64,000 nucleotides of DNA from positions 496,001-560,000 of the forward strand of contig CAVSME010000001.1 in NCBI GenBank assembly GCA_963728985.1, in the 5' to 3' direction. The DNA is from DASXAI01 sp963728985 (GTDB lineage Bacteria; Actinomycetota; Acidimicrobiia; Acidimicrobiales; Ilumatobacteraceae). Every line of letters begins with the position of its first letter. The stretch's first letter is position 1. Below the pieces are notes generated by a model, which made no database searches, was not told where the DNA came from, and worked only from the letters and a program-made list of their open reading frames with translations. Below are positions 1-8,991 of this stretch, in pieces. The position numbers were made by a program, and so were the translations under genes.

Positions 1-124
1 CGATCACGGCTGGCGGTTGGCGTCCGGCGCCAGCATCGTGCTCACGATCACCCTCGGCTTCGTGGTCGCCGTGGCCGTGCGGGCGGGGCGGCGGATGATC
101 GCTCAGCGGCGGGCGCCGGCATGA
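1..124 (+). CDS. Metal ABC transporter permease, C-terminal end (partial)
   Basis: Only the last 40 codons are inside the window; the start lies upstream. The visible peptide has one hydrophobic helix (SIVLTITLGFVVAVAVRAG) followed by a basic tail (RRMIAQRRAPA), as at the cytoplasmic end of an ABC-3 family (ZnuB/MntB-type) permease. The stop codon overlaps the ATG of the next gene (ATGA at 121-124), so the two are translationally coupled. The next gene is clearly an ABC-3 permease, and twin permease genes are common in actinobacterial manganese/zinc/iron transporters. The function is inferred from that neighbour more than from this fragment. Confidence 0.6.
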   Translation, partial: DHGWRLASGASIVLTITLGFVVAVAVRAGRRMIAQRRAPA

Positions 125-988
125 GCGTGCTGTGGGACAGCCTGCAGTCCACCTCCTTCCGGTGGGCGGTCCTGGAGGTGGTGCTGGTCGGGGCGATCGG
201 TGGTGTCGTCGGCGTGCATGTGCTGCTGCGGCGCCTCCCGTTCTTCGTCGTCGCCATGTCGCACGCCATGTTCCCGGGTGTCGTGCTCGCATCGGTGCTG
301 GGCATCAGCCTCTTCGTCGGCGGCACCACGTTCGGCCTCGTCGTGGTGGCGGCGGTGGCCGCCATCGGCGCGTCGCGCGTGCTCGACCAGTCGAGTGCGA
401 TCGGCGTCGTGCTGGCGGGTGCGTTCGCCTTCGGCGTGCTCGTGCTGTCGGCCCAGCCCGGGTCGTCGCGCGACCTGTCCGCCTTCCTGGTCGGGTCGAT
501 CCTCACCGTGACGCCGGGCGACGTGGCCGCCACCGTGGCCGGCGGCGGGCTCGTGCTCGTGGTCCTCGGCGCACTGCACAAGGAGCTGGTGGCCAGCGCC
601 TTCGACCCGGCCGGCAGCGCCGCGCTCGGGCTACCCGGTGCCGCGGCTCGACATCCTCGTGCTGGCGGCGGTGACGGTCACGATGGCCACCACCATCCCC
701 GCCACCGGCACGCTGCTGTCGGTGGCGCTGCTCACCGTGCCCGCCCTGACGGCGAGGCTCTGGACCGAGCGGGTCGGCACGATGATGATCGTCGCCGCCG
801 CGACGGGCGCCGCCAGCGGGTTGCTCGGGCTGGCCGCCTCGACGCTGTGGCGGATCGCCGCCGGGGGGGCCATCGGTCTGGCGGCGGCCGCCCTGTTCGT
901 CGTGTCCCTGGCGGTCACCTCGGTGCGCTCGGCGCCCGCTACCACGAAGGGCGTAGCCGAGCGCCTGCCGGTACGCCGCGCGGCGTAG
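121..988 (+). CDS. Metal ABC transporter permease (ABC-3 family), apparent +1 frameshift
   Basis: Membrane subunit of a Zn/Mn/Fe-type ABC importer. The first part (121 to about 628) reads through several membrane helices and the family-typical stretch RRLPFFVVAMSHAMFPGVVLA, then ends in FDPAGSAALG. The homologous continuation YPVPRLDILVLAAVTVTMA... to the stop at 986-988 lies one frame on. Deleting one G from the GGG at 628-630 joins the halves into a 288-residue protein, the usual family length. If the extra base is real the gene is broken; given eight similar cases in this window, a sequence error is more likely. The open frame that continues into the downstream kinase gene is not a genuine fusion. 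Confidence 0.8.
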
Positions 989-1044
989 CCCGTCGCCACC
1001 GCCCAGACGACGCCGGCGGCCGGCCTCCGGCCTACCGTGGACGG

Positions 1045-2202
1045 GTGTACCCGTTGCGGCCGCCCTGGGCCCGGCACCGCCGGCACCCCGGCGTGCTCGC
1101 CGTCGTGGTGGCAGTGCTGCAGGTGGGCATCACGTATCTCGCCAGCCGCCACCAGCCAGCGGCCCAACCGCTCGACGCCCTGGCCTACGTGCTGCTCGCC
1201 GGCAGCGGCCTGACCCTGGCGGCCCGCAACCGCCATCCGCGGCTGGTGGTCGGAGTCGTGGCCGGCGCCATCGTCGTCTACCACGCGCTGAACTACGCCA
1301 ACGGACCCATCTTCCTGTCCCTCGTCATCGCCCTGTTCGGCGCGGTCATGGGCGGCCACCGTCGCGCCGCGTGGATCACGGCGAGCGCCGCCTTCGCCAG
1401 CTACTTCGTCCTGGCGTGGTTGGTCGGGCGTCAGGACGAGCCCGTGGTCGGCGCCGCTGTCGGCATCGGCGCGTGGCTACTGCTGATCCTCGTCCTCGCC
1501 GAGTTCGTGCGCACGCGGCGCAACCAGGCGGTCGAGGCGTTCCGCACGCGCGAGGAGGAGGAGCGGCGCCGGGCCAGCGAGGAGCGCCTGCGCGTCGCCC
1601 GCGAGCTGCACGACGTGCTGGCCCACAACATCTCCCTCATCAACGTCCAGGCCGGCGTGGCCCTCCACCTCATGGACGAGCAGCCCGAGCAGGCCCGCAG
1701 CGCGCTGACGGCCATCAAGCAGGCCAGCAAGGACGCCCTCGGCGAGTTGCGCTCGGTGCTCGGCGTGCTGCGCCAGCCCGACGACGCCGCCCCGCTCGAT
1801 CCGGCGCCCACGCTCGCTCGACTGGATGCGCTGGTCGACCAGGCCCGGGCCGCCGGCCTCGACGTGCACGTCGACGTCGAGGGCGCGCCCCGGCCGTTGC
1901 CCTCGCCCGTCGACCTGGCGGCGTTCCGGATCGTGCAGGAGGCCCTGACCAACGTGACCAAGCACGCCGGCCGGTCGGCGGCGGCGGTGCACCTGCGCTA
2001 CGGCGACGACCAGCTGGTGGTGGCGGTCGACGACGACGGCCCACGCGCCGGTACGCCCGTCCCATCGGCTCACGGGACGGGCAGCGGGCTGGCCGGCATG
2101 CGGGAGCGCACGGCCGCCCTCGGGGGCGAGCTGGTGGCAGGCCCGCGCGCCGGCGGCGGTTTCCACGTGCTGGCCACGCTGCCCCTGGGACAGCAGCCGT
2201 GA
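1045..2202 (+). CDS. Two-component sensor histidine kinase (NarL/DesK type)
   Basis: About 385 residues. The N-terminal half has several membrane helices (residues about 15-155) with no large extracellular domain, so it probably senses within or near the membrane. A HisKA_3 dimerisation domain follows with the phosphoacceptor His189 in RELHDVLAHNISL. The C-terminal HATPase region has an N-box (FRIVQEALTNVTKHA) and a glycine-rich G box (GTGSGLAGMRER). The GTG at 1045 is the best start because it places the first helix correctly and avoids overlap with the permease. The stop TGA at 2200-2202 overlaps the GTG of the response regulator. The signal is unknown. By position it may control the downstream ABC operon. 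Confidence 0.9.
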   Translation: MYPLRPPWARHRRHPGVLAVVVAVLQVGITYLASRHQPAAQPLDALAYVLLAGSGLTLAARNRHPRLVVGVVAGAIVVYHALNYANGPIFLSLVIALFGAVMGGHRRAAWITASAAFASYFVLAWLVGRQDEPVVGAAVGIGAWLLLILVLAEFVRTRRNQAVEAFRTREEEERRRASEERLRVARELHDVLAHNISLINVQAGVALHLMDEQPEQARSALTAIKQASKDALGELRSVLGVLRQPDDAAPLDPAPTLARLDALVDQARAAGLDVHVDVEGAPRPLPSPVDLAAFRIVQEALTNVTKHAGRSAAAVHLRYGDDQLVVAVDDDGPRAGTPVPSAHGTGSGLAGMRERTAALGGELVAGPRAGGGFHVLATLPLGQQP

Positions 2203-2861
2203 TCCGCGTCGTGCTGGCCGACGATCAGGCGCTCGTGCGGGCCGGCTTCCGGGCCCTGCTCGACGCCCAGCACGACATCGAGGTGGTGGGCGAGGCCGCT
2301 GATGGCGACGAGGCCGTGCGACTGGCCGGGCGCGAGCGCCCCGACGTGGTGCTCATGGACATCCGCATGCCGGGCACCGACGGGCTGGCCGCCACCCGCC
2401 GCATCGTCGGCGACGACCGCCTCGGCGACGTGCACGTCGTGATCCTCACCACGTTCGACCTCGACGAGTACGTCTTCGAGGCGCTGCGCTCGGGGGCCAG
2501 CGGCTTCCTGGTGAAGGACACCGAGCCGGTCGAGCTGATCCAGGCCGTGCGGGTGGTGGCGCGCGGCGACGCGCTGCTGTCGGCCGGGGTCACCCGCCGG
2601 CTCATCGAGGAGTACGCCAGCCGGGCCAAGGACCCGGGCCCGTCGCCGCAGCTCGATCTCCTCACCGAGCGCGAGCGCGAGGTCATGGCGCTGGTGGGCG
2701 CCGGCTTGAGCAACGAGGAGATCGCCGAGCGGCTGTACATGAGCCCGGCTACGGCCAAGACCCACGTGAGCCGCTCGATGGTGAAGCTCGGCGCCCGCGA
2801 CCGGGCCCAGCTCGTGGTGTTCGCCTACGAGTCCGGCCTCGTCCGCCCCGGCTGGCGGTAA
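2199..2861 (+). CDS. Response regulator, NarL/LuxR family
   Basis: A 220-residue partner of the upstream kinase. The receiver domain (residues 1-120) has the acidic pair D8/D9, phosphoacceptor Asp54 in VVLMDIRMPG, the conserved Thr in VVILTTFDLDEY, and Lys in GFLVKDT. The C-terminal LuxR-type helix-turn-helix (about 148-210) begins LTEREREVMALVGAGLSNEE and includes the recognition-helix segment MSPATAKTHVSR. The GTG start at 2199 overlaps the kinase stop (GTGA), so the pair is translationally coupled. It probably activates or represses nearby transport genes. A palindromic repeat element follows directly after the gene. Confidence 0.92.
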   Translation: MIRVVLADDQALVRAGFRALLDAQHDIEVVGEAADGDEAVRLAGRERPDVVLMDIRMPGTDGLAATRRIVGDDRLGDVHVVILTTFDLDEYVFEALRSGASGFLVKDTEPVELIQAVRVVARGDALLSAGVTRRLIEEYASRAKDPGPSPQLDLLTEREREVMALVGAGLSNEEIAERLYMSPATAKTHVSRSMVKLGARDRAQLVVFAYESGLVRPGWR

Positions 2862-2877
2862 GAAGGCCCGCCACACA

Positions 2878-2958
2878 ATGGGTGCGAATCTCGTCTTGGG
2901 TGCGAATCGACCCGCCAGCCGGGCCATCTCGCACCCATGACCGAATCGGCACCCAAAG
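2878..2958 (+). repeat. Nested palindromic repeat, copy A (full form)
   Basis: An imperfect nested palindrome in the 171-base gap after the response regulator. Outer arms are TGGGTGCGAATC (from 2879) and GAATCGGCACCCA (ending 2955). Inner arms are TTGGGTGCGA (2896-2905) and TCTCGCACCCAT (2928-2939), around a GC-rich centre. The same element recurs at 60463-60535 (reverse orientation) and 61480-61547 (same orientation). The remaining 70 bases before the next gene show nothing recognisable. Confidence 0.85.
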
Positions 2959-3032
2959 TACGACGGCGGGCGTAGGGCCGAAGCATCCCGGGGGCCGACG
3001 ATCGGCGGCGGCCGCGGCCCGACCATGGAGCC

Positions 3033-3263
3033 ATGCTCCTTGCCCATGCCGGCCACTGGTTCCTGTGGCCACTCATCCCTCTGTTCTGGTTCCTCCTGAT
3101 CGCCCTCTTCCTCGTCTTCGTGGTGCGGCCCCGCCGGGCCCGCTGGATGGACGGTCGCCGCTCGGGCGAGTCGGTCCTGTCGGAGCGATTCGCTCGCGGC
3201 GAGATCGACGAGGCCGAGTACCGCCGCCGCCGTGAGGTGCTGCGCGAAGGCGGCAGCCGATGA
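3033..3263 (+). CDS. Small membrane protein with SHOCT domain
   Basis: 76 residues. One strongly hydrophobic helix (about residues 8-31, WFLWPLIPLFWFLLIALFLVFVV) is followed by a basic stretch and a C-terminal SHOCT motif (SVLSERFARGEIDEAEYRRRREVL, about 47-70). SHOCT segments are short C-terminal oligomerisation or docking elements, frequent in actinobacterial membrane proteins. The stop overlaps the ATG of the ABC ATPase (ATGA at 3260-3263), which places it as the first gene of the ABC operon. Its exact role in the transporter is unknown. Confidence 0.85.
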   Translation: MLLAHAGHWFLWPLIPLFWFLLIALFLVFVVRPRRARWMDGRRSGESVLSERFARGEIDEAEYRRRREVLREGGSR

Positions 3264-4006
3264 GCGCTGTCACCGTCACCGGCACCGTCGTCGCTCGCAC
3301 CGTTGGCCTCACCAAGGTCTACGGCAGCGGCGACACGGCGGTGCGCGCCCTGGACGGCGTCGACGTCGACATCGAAGCCGGCCGCTTCACCGCCGTGATG
3401 GGGCCATCGGGCTCCGGCAAGTCGACCCTGATGCACTGCCTCGCCGGTCTCGACAGCGCCACGTCCGGCCACGTGCTCGTGGACGGCATCGAGCTGGCCG
3501 GGCTGGCCGACAAGGACCTGACCCGGCTGCGGCGCGAGCGCCTCGGCTTCGTGTTCCAGGCCTTCAACCTCTTGCCCACGCTCACCGCCCTGGAGAACAT
3601 CACCCTCCCGTCGGCGCTGGCCGGGCGGCGGCCCGATCCCCAGTGGCTCGACGCCGTGGTCGACGCCGTCGGCCTGCGCGACCGCCTCTCGCATCGCCCG
3701 TCGGAGCTGTCCGGCGGCCAGCAGCAGCGCGTCGCCGTGGCTCGTGCCCTCGCCAGCCGGCCGGCGATCGTCTTCGCCGACGAGCCCACCGGCAACCTCG
3801 ACTCCCGCACCGGCGGCGAGATCCTCGGCTTCCTGCGCCGCGCCGTGACCGATCTCCAGCAGACGATCGTGATGGTCACCCACGATCCGGTGGCGGCCAG
3901 CTACGCCGACGAGGTGGTCTTCCTCGCCGACGGGCGCATCGTCGATCACCTCGACGATCCGACCCCGCAGTCCGTGCTCGACCGGCTCAAGGCCATCGGG
4001 GGGTGA
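3260..4006 (+). CDS. ABC transporter ATP-binding protein (MacB/LolD-like)
   Basis: 248 residues, standard single-domain length. Walker A is GPSGSGKST (about residues 49-57), the Q-loop lies in FVFQAFNLLPTLTALENI, the signature is ELSGGQQQRVAVARAL, Walker B is AIVFADEPTGNLDS, and the switch histidine is in VTHDP. The 'NLLPTLT..EN' stretch and the DEPTGNLDS form place it in the MacB/LolD/FtsE group, which pairs with FtsX-type permeases. Such a permease lies directly downstream. This group usually performs mechanotransmission, export or antimicrobial-peptide resistance rather than import; the substrate cannot be told here. Confidence 0.93.
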   Translation: MSAVTVTGTVVARTVGLTKVYGSGDTAVRALDGVDVDIEAGRFTAVMGPSGSGKSTLMHCLAGLDSATSGHVLVDGIELAGLADKDLTRLRRERLGFVFQAFNLLPTLTALENITLPSALAGRRPDPQWLDAVVDAVGLRDRLSHRPSELSGGQQQRVAVARALASRPAIVFADEPTGNLDSRTGGEILGFLRRAVTDLQQTIVMVTHDPVAASYADEVVFLADGRIVDHLDDPTPQSVLDRLKAIGG

Positions 4007-4010
4007 GGTC

Positions 4011-6551
4011 GTGCTGCGCCTGACCCTCAAGGACCTCTGGGCCCACAAGCGCCGCCTCGCCAGCACGGTGGCCGCCGTGTTCATCGGCGTCGCCTTCCTG
4101 GCCGGCACGCTCGCACTGAGCGACACGCTGCGCTCGAACTTCGACGACCTCTTCACCGAAGCGAACGCCGGCACCGACGCCGTCATCCGCAGCACTACGT
4201 CGATCGACGCCGACACCCGCGGTCCGGTCGGCGCCGGCAAGCGCGGCCTGGTCGACGCCTCTCTTGTGCCGACGCTGCAGCAGGTCGACGGGGTGGCATC
4301 GGCATCGGCGTCGATCGAGGGCTACGGCCAACTCCTCGGGCGCGACGGCGAAGCCATCGGTGGCGTCGGGCCGCCCCGCCGCGCCGGGAACTGGATCACC
4401 GATCCCGACCTCAACCCGTACCGCATCGTCGACGGGCGACCACCGCAGGCCGACGACGAAGTCGTGATCAACCGCGGCGCCGCCAAGGACGGCGACCTCC
4501 ACGTGGGCGACACCACGGTCGTGCAGACGCCGGACCCGGTGACGGTGCGGATCGTGGGCATCGCCACCTACGGCAGCGCCGACGGTGCCGGCCAGACGAC
4601 GTTCACCGCGTTCACGCTGCCGGCCGCCCAGCGCTACCTCGCCGGCGGCGCCGACGAGGCCACGTCCATCCTCGTCCATGGCGACGGCGACCTGTCGCAG
4701 GAGCAGCTCACCGATCAGCTGCGCCCGCTCCTGCCGGCCGGCACCGAAGCCATCACCGGCGCGGCGGCGACGCAGCAGAACATCGACGACATCAACGCGA
4801 CGTTCCTCGACGCGCTGACCGCCGCCCTCACGGTGTTCGCCGGCGTGGCGCTGCTCGTGGGCGCGTTCAGCATCTTCAACACCTTCTCGATCCTTGTCGC
4901 GCAGCGCACGCGCCAGTCGGCGCTGCTGCGGGCCATCGGCGCCAGCCGCCGCCAGGTGGTGCGCTCCGTCGTGATCGAAGCGGTGCTGATCGGCGCAGTG
5001 GCGTCGATCGCCGGGCTCGGTGGTGGCATCGCCGTCGCCGGTCTGCTCAAGGCGATGTTCGATGCCTTCGGCTTCGCCCTCCCCGCCGGCGGCCTCACCA
5101 TCACGTCGACGAGCATGATCGTGCCCCTCGTGGTGGGGACGCTCGTGACCGTCGCCGCCAGCATCGGCCCCGCCCTGCGCGCCTCCCGGGTGCCACCGCT
5201 GGCTGCCTTGCGCGACGTTGCCGTCGACCGTGCCGGCACCTCGCCGGCCCGCGCCGTCGCCGGTGCCGTCGTCATCGCCGCCGGCGCCGCGCTCACGCTG
5301 CTCGGGGCGGTCGGCGCCGAGCTCGCACTGGCCGGCCTCGGCGCGCTGCTCACCGTCGTCGGCGTCGTCGTCTTCGGACCCGTGGTGGCCCGCGCCGCCA
5401 GCGGCATCATCGGCCGCCCGGTGCGGCGACTGCGCGGGGTCACCGGTGCCCTGGCCCGCGACAACGCCATGCGCAGTCCGCGCCGCACGGCCGGCACGGC
5501 GTCGGCGCTGATGGTCGGCGTGGCCGTGGTGACCCTCTTCACCGTCTTCGCGGCCTCGCTCAAGTCGTCGATCAACGACGCCGTCGAGCGTTCGTTCGCC
5601 GGCGATCTCGCCGTCACCACCGGTACGTTCAGCGGTGCCCTCAGCCCCCAGCTCGCCACCGACCTCGCGGCCCTGCCCGACGTCAGCGCCGCCGCCGGCT
5701 TGGGCCGGGGCGTCGCTCGCGTCGCCGGGCAGGACGAATCGGTCACGGTCGCCGACCCCAGCGCGCTGGCGCAGGTCCTCGATCTCGACGTGCGCGACGG
5801 CGCACTCGCCGGTCTCGATGCCGGCGGTCTCGCCGTGTCCACGAGCGCGGCGAGCTCCCACCACTGGACCGTCGGCAGCGAGGTGCCCGTCACGTTCACC
5901 GACGGGACGACGGCGGATCTGCGCGTCGGCGCCATCTACGGCGACGACGATCTGCCCGGACCGTACGTGGTGCCGCGCGCCGCCTGGGCGCCCCACGCGG
6001 TGCAGGACCTCGACGCCACGGTCTACGTCGCCCTCGCCGACGGTGTGTCGTTGGCCGATGGCACCGCCGCCGTCGAAGCGGTGGCCGCCCGGTACGGCCA
6101 TCCCGACGTGCTCGACCGGGCTGGGTTCGTGGCCCAGTCCACCGGCCGCATCAACGTGGTGCTCGGGCTCGTCTACGTCATGCTGGCGCTGGCGGTGGTC
6201 ATCGCCCTCCTCGGCATCGCCAACACGCTGTCGCTGTCCATCCTCGAGCGCACCCGCGAGCTCGGCCTGCTGCGGGCCGTCGGCGCCACCAAGGCTCGGC
6301 TCCGGTCGATGGTGCGGTGGGAGTCGGTGATCATCGCCCTGTTCGGGACGGCCGGCGGGCTCGGCGTGGGCCTGTTCCTCGGATGGGCCCTCACGGCGGT
6401 GGCCCTGGACACCGGCGCCGCCTTCACCGCTCCCGTCGCCCAACTGGCGGTGGTGCTCATCGCCGGTGGCGTGGCGGGGGTCCTGGCCGCCGTGCGCCCT
6501 GCCCGGCGGGCCGGGCGCCTCGACGTGCTCGCCGCCATCGCCACCGAGTGA
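4011..6551 (+). CDS. FtsX-type ABC transporter permease
   Basis: 846 residues with the double-FtsX layout. An N-terminal helix (residues about 16-36) is followed by an extracytoplasmic domain, a first FtsX block with three helices (about 265-400), a middle pair of helices (about 415-450), a second extracytoplasmic domain and a terminal FtsX block (about 715-845). The repeated motif 'R..[EQ][LS]..LRA[VI]GA[ST]...[VR]' occurs twice (RQSALLRAIGASRRQVVRSV and RELGLLRAVGATKARLRSMV). Translation begins at GTG 4011, four bases after the ATPase stop. It forms a two-component exporter or mechanotransmission complex with that ATPase, possibly regulated by the upstream two-component system. Confidence 0.92.
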   Translation: MLRLTLKDLWAHKRRLASTVAAVFIGVAFLAGTLALSDTLRSNFDDLFTEANAGTDAVIRSTTSIDADTRGPVGAGKRGLVDASLVPTLQQVDGVASASASIEGYGQLLGRDGEAIGGVGPPRRAGNWITDPDLNPYRIVDGRPPQADDEVVINRGAAKDGDLHVGDTTVVQTPDPVTVRIVGIATYGSADGAGQTTFTAFTLPAAQRYLAGGADEATSILVHGDGDLSQEQLTDQLRPLLPAGTEAITGAAATQQNIDDINATFLDALTAALTVFAGVALLVGAFSIFNTFSILVAQRTRQSALLRAIGASRRQVVRSVVIEAVLIGAVASIAGLGGGIAVAGLLKAMFDAFGFALPAGGLTITSTSMIVPLVVGTLVTVAASIGPALRASRVPPLAALRDVAVDRAGTSPARAVAGAVVIAAGAALTLLGAVGAELALAGLGALLTVVGVVVFGPVVARAASGIIGRPVRRLRGVTGALARDNAMRSPRRTAGTASALMVGVAVVTLFTVFAASLKSSINDAVERSFAGDLAVTTGTFSGALSPQLATDLAALPDVSAAAGLGRGVARVAGQDESVTVADPSALAQVLDLDVRDGALAGLDAGGLAVSTSAASSHHWTVGSEVPVTFTDGTTADLRVGAIYGDDDLPGPYVVPRAAWAPHAVQDLDATVYVALADGVSLADGTAAVEAVAARYGHPDVLDRAGFVAQSTGRINVVLGLVYVMLALAVVIALLGIANTLSLSILERTRELGLLRAVGATKARLRSMVRWESVIIALFGTAGGLGVGLFLGWALTAVALDTGAAFTAPVAQLAVVLIAGGVAGVLAAVRPARRAGRLDVLAAIATE

Positions 6552-6566
6552 GCGGGCCGGGCGGGG

Positions 6567-7580
6567 TCAGCGACCGATCGCCGCCAAGAGCGCCCGCTCG
6601 ACCTCCTCGGCCCGCTCGATCCCGCCCATCACCGTCGTGAGGAAGGCCCACGCCAGGCCGATGGCGGGGCGGACGCCGGCGTAGATGCCGCCCGCCCCGC
6701 CCATGCCGATCTCCACGGCGTCGAGCTGGAGGCTGCCGAGCGTCCAGGTGACGTCGCGGCCGAGCACCAGGTCCGGCCCCGACGCCGCCGCCGTTGTGAC
6801 CGTGGTGGGGACGCGTCCATCGAGGACGGCCAGGTAGAAGGAGGCGAGGGCCCGCGCCGTGGCGTGGCCGTTGACCGCCGGGACCTCGCCGGTCCGCCAT
6901 GCCTCGCTGTTCACCAGCCCGGCGTCGACGCCGGCGCCGAGAGCGGCCGAACGCAGCGTGCCGGGCTCCCCCCGCTGAGCCTCCCACCAGCCCGGCGCGG
7001 CGACTACGTCGACCACCCGAGGCAGCTCGGGGGCGGGCACGCCCACGTAGAGGTCGAGGCCGAGGGGGCCGGCCAGCTCCTCGGCGAGGTACCGGCCGAG
7101 GGAGCGGCCGTCGACCCGGCGGATCAGCTCGGCGAGGAGGTTGCCGTAGGTGAGGGCGTGCTCACCGTGGGCCCGGCCCGGCGCCCAGTCGGGGCGGGCC
7201 GCCGCCAGGGCCGCCGCCGTGGCCGGCTGATCGAGCAGGTCAGCGGCGGTGCCCGGCACCGTGACGAGGCCGCCCTGGTGGGCGAGGAGGTGGCCGACGA
7301 GGAGGCCGTCCTTGCCGGCGGCCCCGACCTCCGGCCACCACCGGGTCGCCGGCGCGTCGAGCGCGACCTGGCCCCGCTCGGCCAGGAGGAGCACGCACGT
7401 CGCCGCCAGCGGCTTGATGGCCGAGAACGTGTGCACGAGGGCCCGCTCACCGACGGTGCCGGCCCACAGATCGACCACCGGGCGGCCATCGACGAAGGCG
7501 GCGACGCTGGCGCCATCGCCGGCCCCGGGCCCGACGACGCGCTCGAGCACCGCTCGCACGCCCTCGTATCCGGGGGCCAC
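6567..7580 (-). CDS. Serine hydrolase, beta-lactamase/class C family (EstB-like)
   Basis: 337 residues. The nucleophile motif SxxK is at S53-A-I-K56 (HTFSAIKPLA) and the second motif YxN at Y145-G-N147. The third motif appears as a glycine-rich segment (GMGGAGGIYAG) instead of the KTG of true beta-lactamases. This pattern is typical of cytoplasmic esterases and peptidases of the beta-lactamase superfamily. No signal peptide is visible, so secretion and antibiotic hydrolysis are unlikely. The GTG start is preceded by GGAGGG. A 16-base perfect palindrome lies 15 bases upstream. The substrate is unknown. Confidence 0.88.
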   Translation of the reverse strand: MAPGYEGVRAVLERVVGPGAGDGASVAAFVDGRPVVDLWAGTVGERALVHTFSAIKPLAATCVLLLAERGQVALDAPATRWWPEVGAAGKDGLLVGHLLAHQGGLVTVPGTAADLLDQPATAAALAAARPDWAPGRAHGEHALTYGNLLAELIRRVDGRSLGRYLAEELAGPLGLDLYVGVPAPELPRVVDVVAAPGWWEAQRGEPGTLRSAALGAGVDAGLVNSEAWRTGEVPAVNGHATARALASFYLAVLDGRVPTTVTTAAASGPDLVLGRDVTWTLGSLQLDAVEIGMGGAGGIYAGVRPAIGLAWAFLTTVMGGIERAEEVERALLAAIGR

Positions 7581-7584
7581 GACA

Positions 7585-7627
7585 CCCTCCGCGCGTAGGT
7601 CGATCGACCTATTTCCCCCTCCGCGCG
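7585..7627. promoter_or_regulatory. 16-base perfect palindrome inside an 11-base direct repeat
   Basis: TAGGTCGATCGACCTA at 7596-7611 is a perfect palindrome. It sits between two identical copies of CCCTCCGCGCG (7585-7595 and 7617-7627). The site is in the 194-base gap between the divergent serine hydrolase and LPXTG genes. One direct repeat contains the hydrolase ribosome binding site on the complementary strand. The layout suggests a repressor operator; no regulator is encoded next to it. Bases 7628-7759 show nothing else I can name. Confidence 0.5.
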
Positions 7628-7774
7628 ACCGTCATCGCGCTCAAAGTGCTGGACTCCCCCGCTGATCTGCCGCACACTGCAGGTGGACCAGGGTGCGGGC
7701 GGGGTCCATCTCGTCGCCGCGCGACGGGATCGCCTCGCAGGTCATCCATCGGTTCGAGCAGGAGGGCAACCGCT

Positions 7775-8881
7775 GTGACACGGTTCGTTCGCATCGCCGT
7801 CATCGGCATCGTGGCGCTGGCCGCGGCGTCGGTCTACGGGATGCCGTCCGCGTCGGCGGCGGTTTGCAACAACTACGGCGTCGGCATCGCCATCATCCCC
7901 CAGTTCGTGGGCACGAACGACATCGCTGTCACCGCCTATCCGGGCGAGGTCATCGACTACGACGTGACCGTCTTCCTGAAGGAGGATCCGCCCGGGACCC
8001 CGCAGGGCGTCGTGGTGTGCCCGATCTACAACGGCACGCTCACCCTCATCCTGCCCGACGGATCCGGACCCTTCACCCTCGACACGAACATCAGCCTGCC
8101 CGTCGGCGGGTCGAAGACCTATACGAACGTGCCCGCCGGCCAGAAGTACACGATGAACACGGCGGACCTCGTGCCCGCCTCGATCCCGGAGCGGGTCCAG
8201 GCCACCGCCCACGTCGAGGCCCTGAGCGCCGGGCTCGACGGGGTCCCGAACGGACCGCCGCCGCAGAACGACGACGGCACCGTCTCGGCCACCGCTGACG
8301 CGCCCACGTTCCTCCTCAGCCCGTCCACCGCCATCACGGTCACGCCCAACCCACCGGCCATCCAGGCCGGCCAGTCGGTGGCGTGGACGATCGTCGAGAC
8401 CAACGACACGCCACCGCGGTTCTTCCCCGCCCCGCTGTCGGCGGTCCACGTCGATCTGTCCACCGACGGCGGTGCCACCACGTTCGTCTCCGTCGACATG
8501 ACCACCCCGGGCTTCACCGGCGATGCCAACGGCAACCAGCTGCTCGACGTGGGTGAGAAATGGACCTGGGTGGTGAGCACCAACCCCACCACCGACACCA
8601 CCGTCACCGCCACCGGCTTCGGCAACGGTCCGCGCGCCCACGTGACCACGTTCCCGGCCGACGCCGAGGAGCGGGCGGCGGCCCCGGTGCAGGTCACGCC
8701 GCCCCCCGCCCCGCCGACGACCCCGGCTCCGGCGCCGCCCACCACCTCCACGCCGCTGCTCCTGCCCCCCACCGGTGGCGGGAGCGTGCTCGACGCCTCG
8801 GGCCTGCTCGGGGCCACCGCGGCGCTGGCCGGCATCGCCCTCCTCGTCGTCACCCGGCGCCGCCGCCCTTCGCAGTCGTAA
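7775..8881 (+). CDS. Secreted LPXTG-type cell-surface protein
   Basis: 368 residues. A Sec signal peptide (VRIAVIGIVALAAASVYG...ASA, about residues 5-30) leads into a beta-rich extracellular region of the DUF11/isopeptide-like type (DVGEKWTWV, VTATGFGN). A Pro/Thr-rich linker (about 310-330) follows, then a sorting signal: LPPTG, a hydrophobic helix (LLGATAALAGIALLVV) and a terminal RRRR cluster. That architecture means sortase attachment to peptidoglycan. The GTG start at 7775 is chosen because AGGAGG lies at 7760-7765. No sortase gene is in the window. A second protein of this kind ends at 57072. Ligand or function is unknown. Confidence 0.85.
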   Translation: MTRFVRIAVIGIVALAAASVYGMPSASAAVCNNYGVGIAIIPQFVGTNDIAVTAYPGEVIDYDVTVFLKEDPPGTPQGVVVCPIYNGTLTLILPDGSGPFTLDTNISLPVGGSKTYTNVPAGQKYTMNTADLVPASIPERVQATAHVEALSAGLDGVPNGPPPQNDDGTVSATADAPTFLLSPSTAITVTPNPPAIQAGQSVAWTIVETNDTPPRFFPAPLSAVHVDLSTDGGATTFVSVDMTTPGFTGDANGNQLLDVGEKWTWVVSTNPTTDTTVTATGFGNGPRAHVTTFPADAEERAAAPVQVTPPPAPPTTPAPAPPTTSTPLLLPPTGGGSVLDASGLLGATAALAGIALLVVTRRRRPSQS

Positions 8882-8991
8882 CCACGGCCCAGTCGTAACC
8901 ACTCCGTCACATTTGGGCCTGACGGCCCATGCCCGGCCACACGGTGCGCACCTAAGGTGCGACAGTCCGTGAGGCGGCCTTGGGAGGGGAT

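Noticed and set aside
121..2202. A 693-codon open frame that would fuse a metal permease to a histidine kinase
   Set aside because: The middle (about 630-1045) is a G/C-rich out-of-frame stretch without family similarity. The real permease end is in the next frame and the kinase has its own GTG start.
3987..6443. An 818-codon open frame antisense to the FtsX permease
   Set aside because: It mirrors the third-codon-position GC bias of the permease gene, has runs of Arg/Gly/His/Asp, no motifs and no ribosome binding site.
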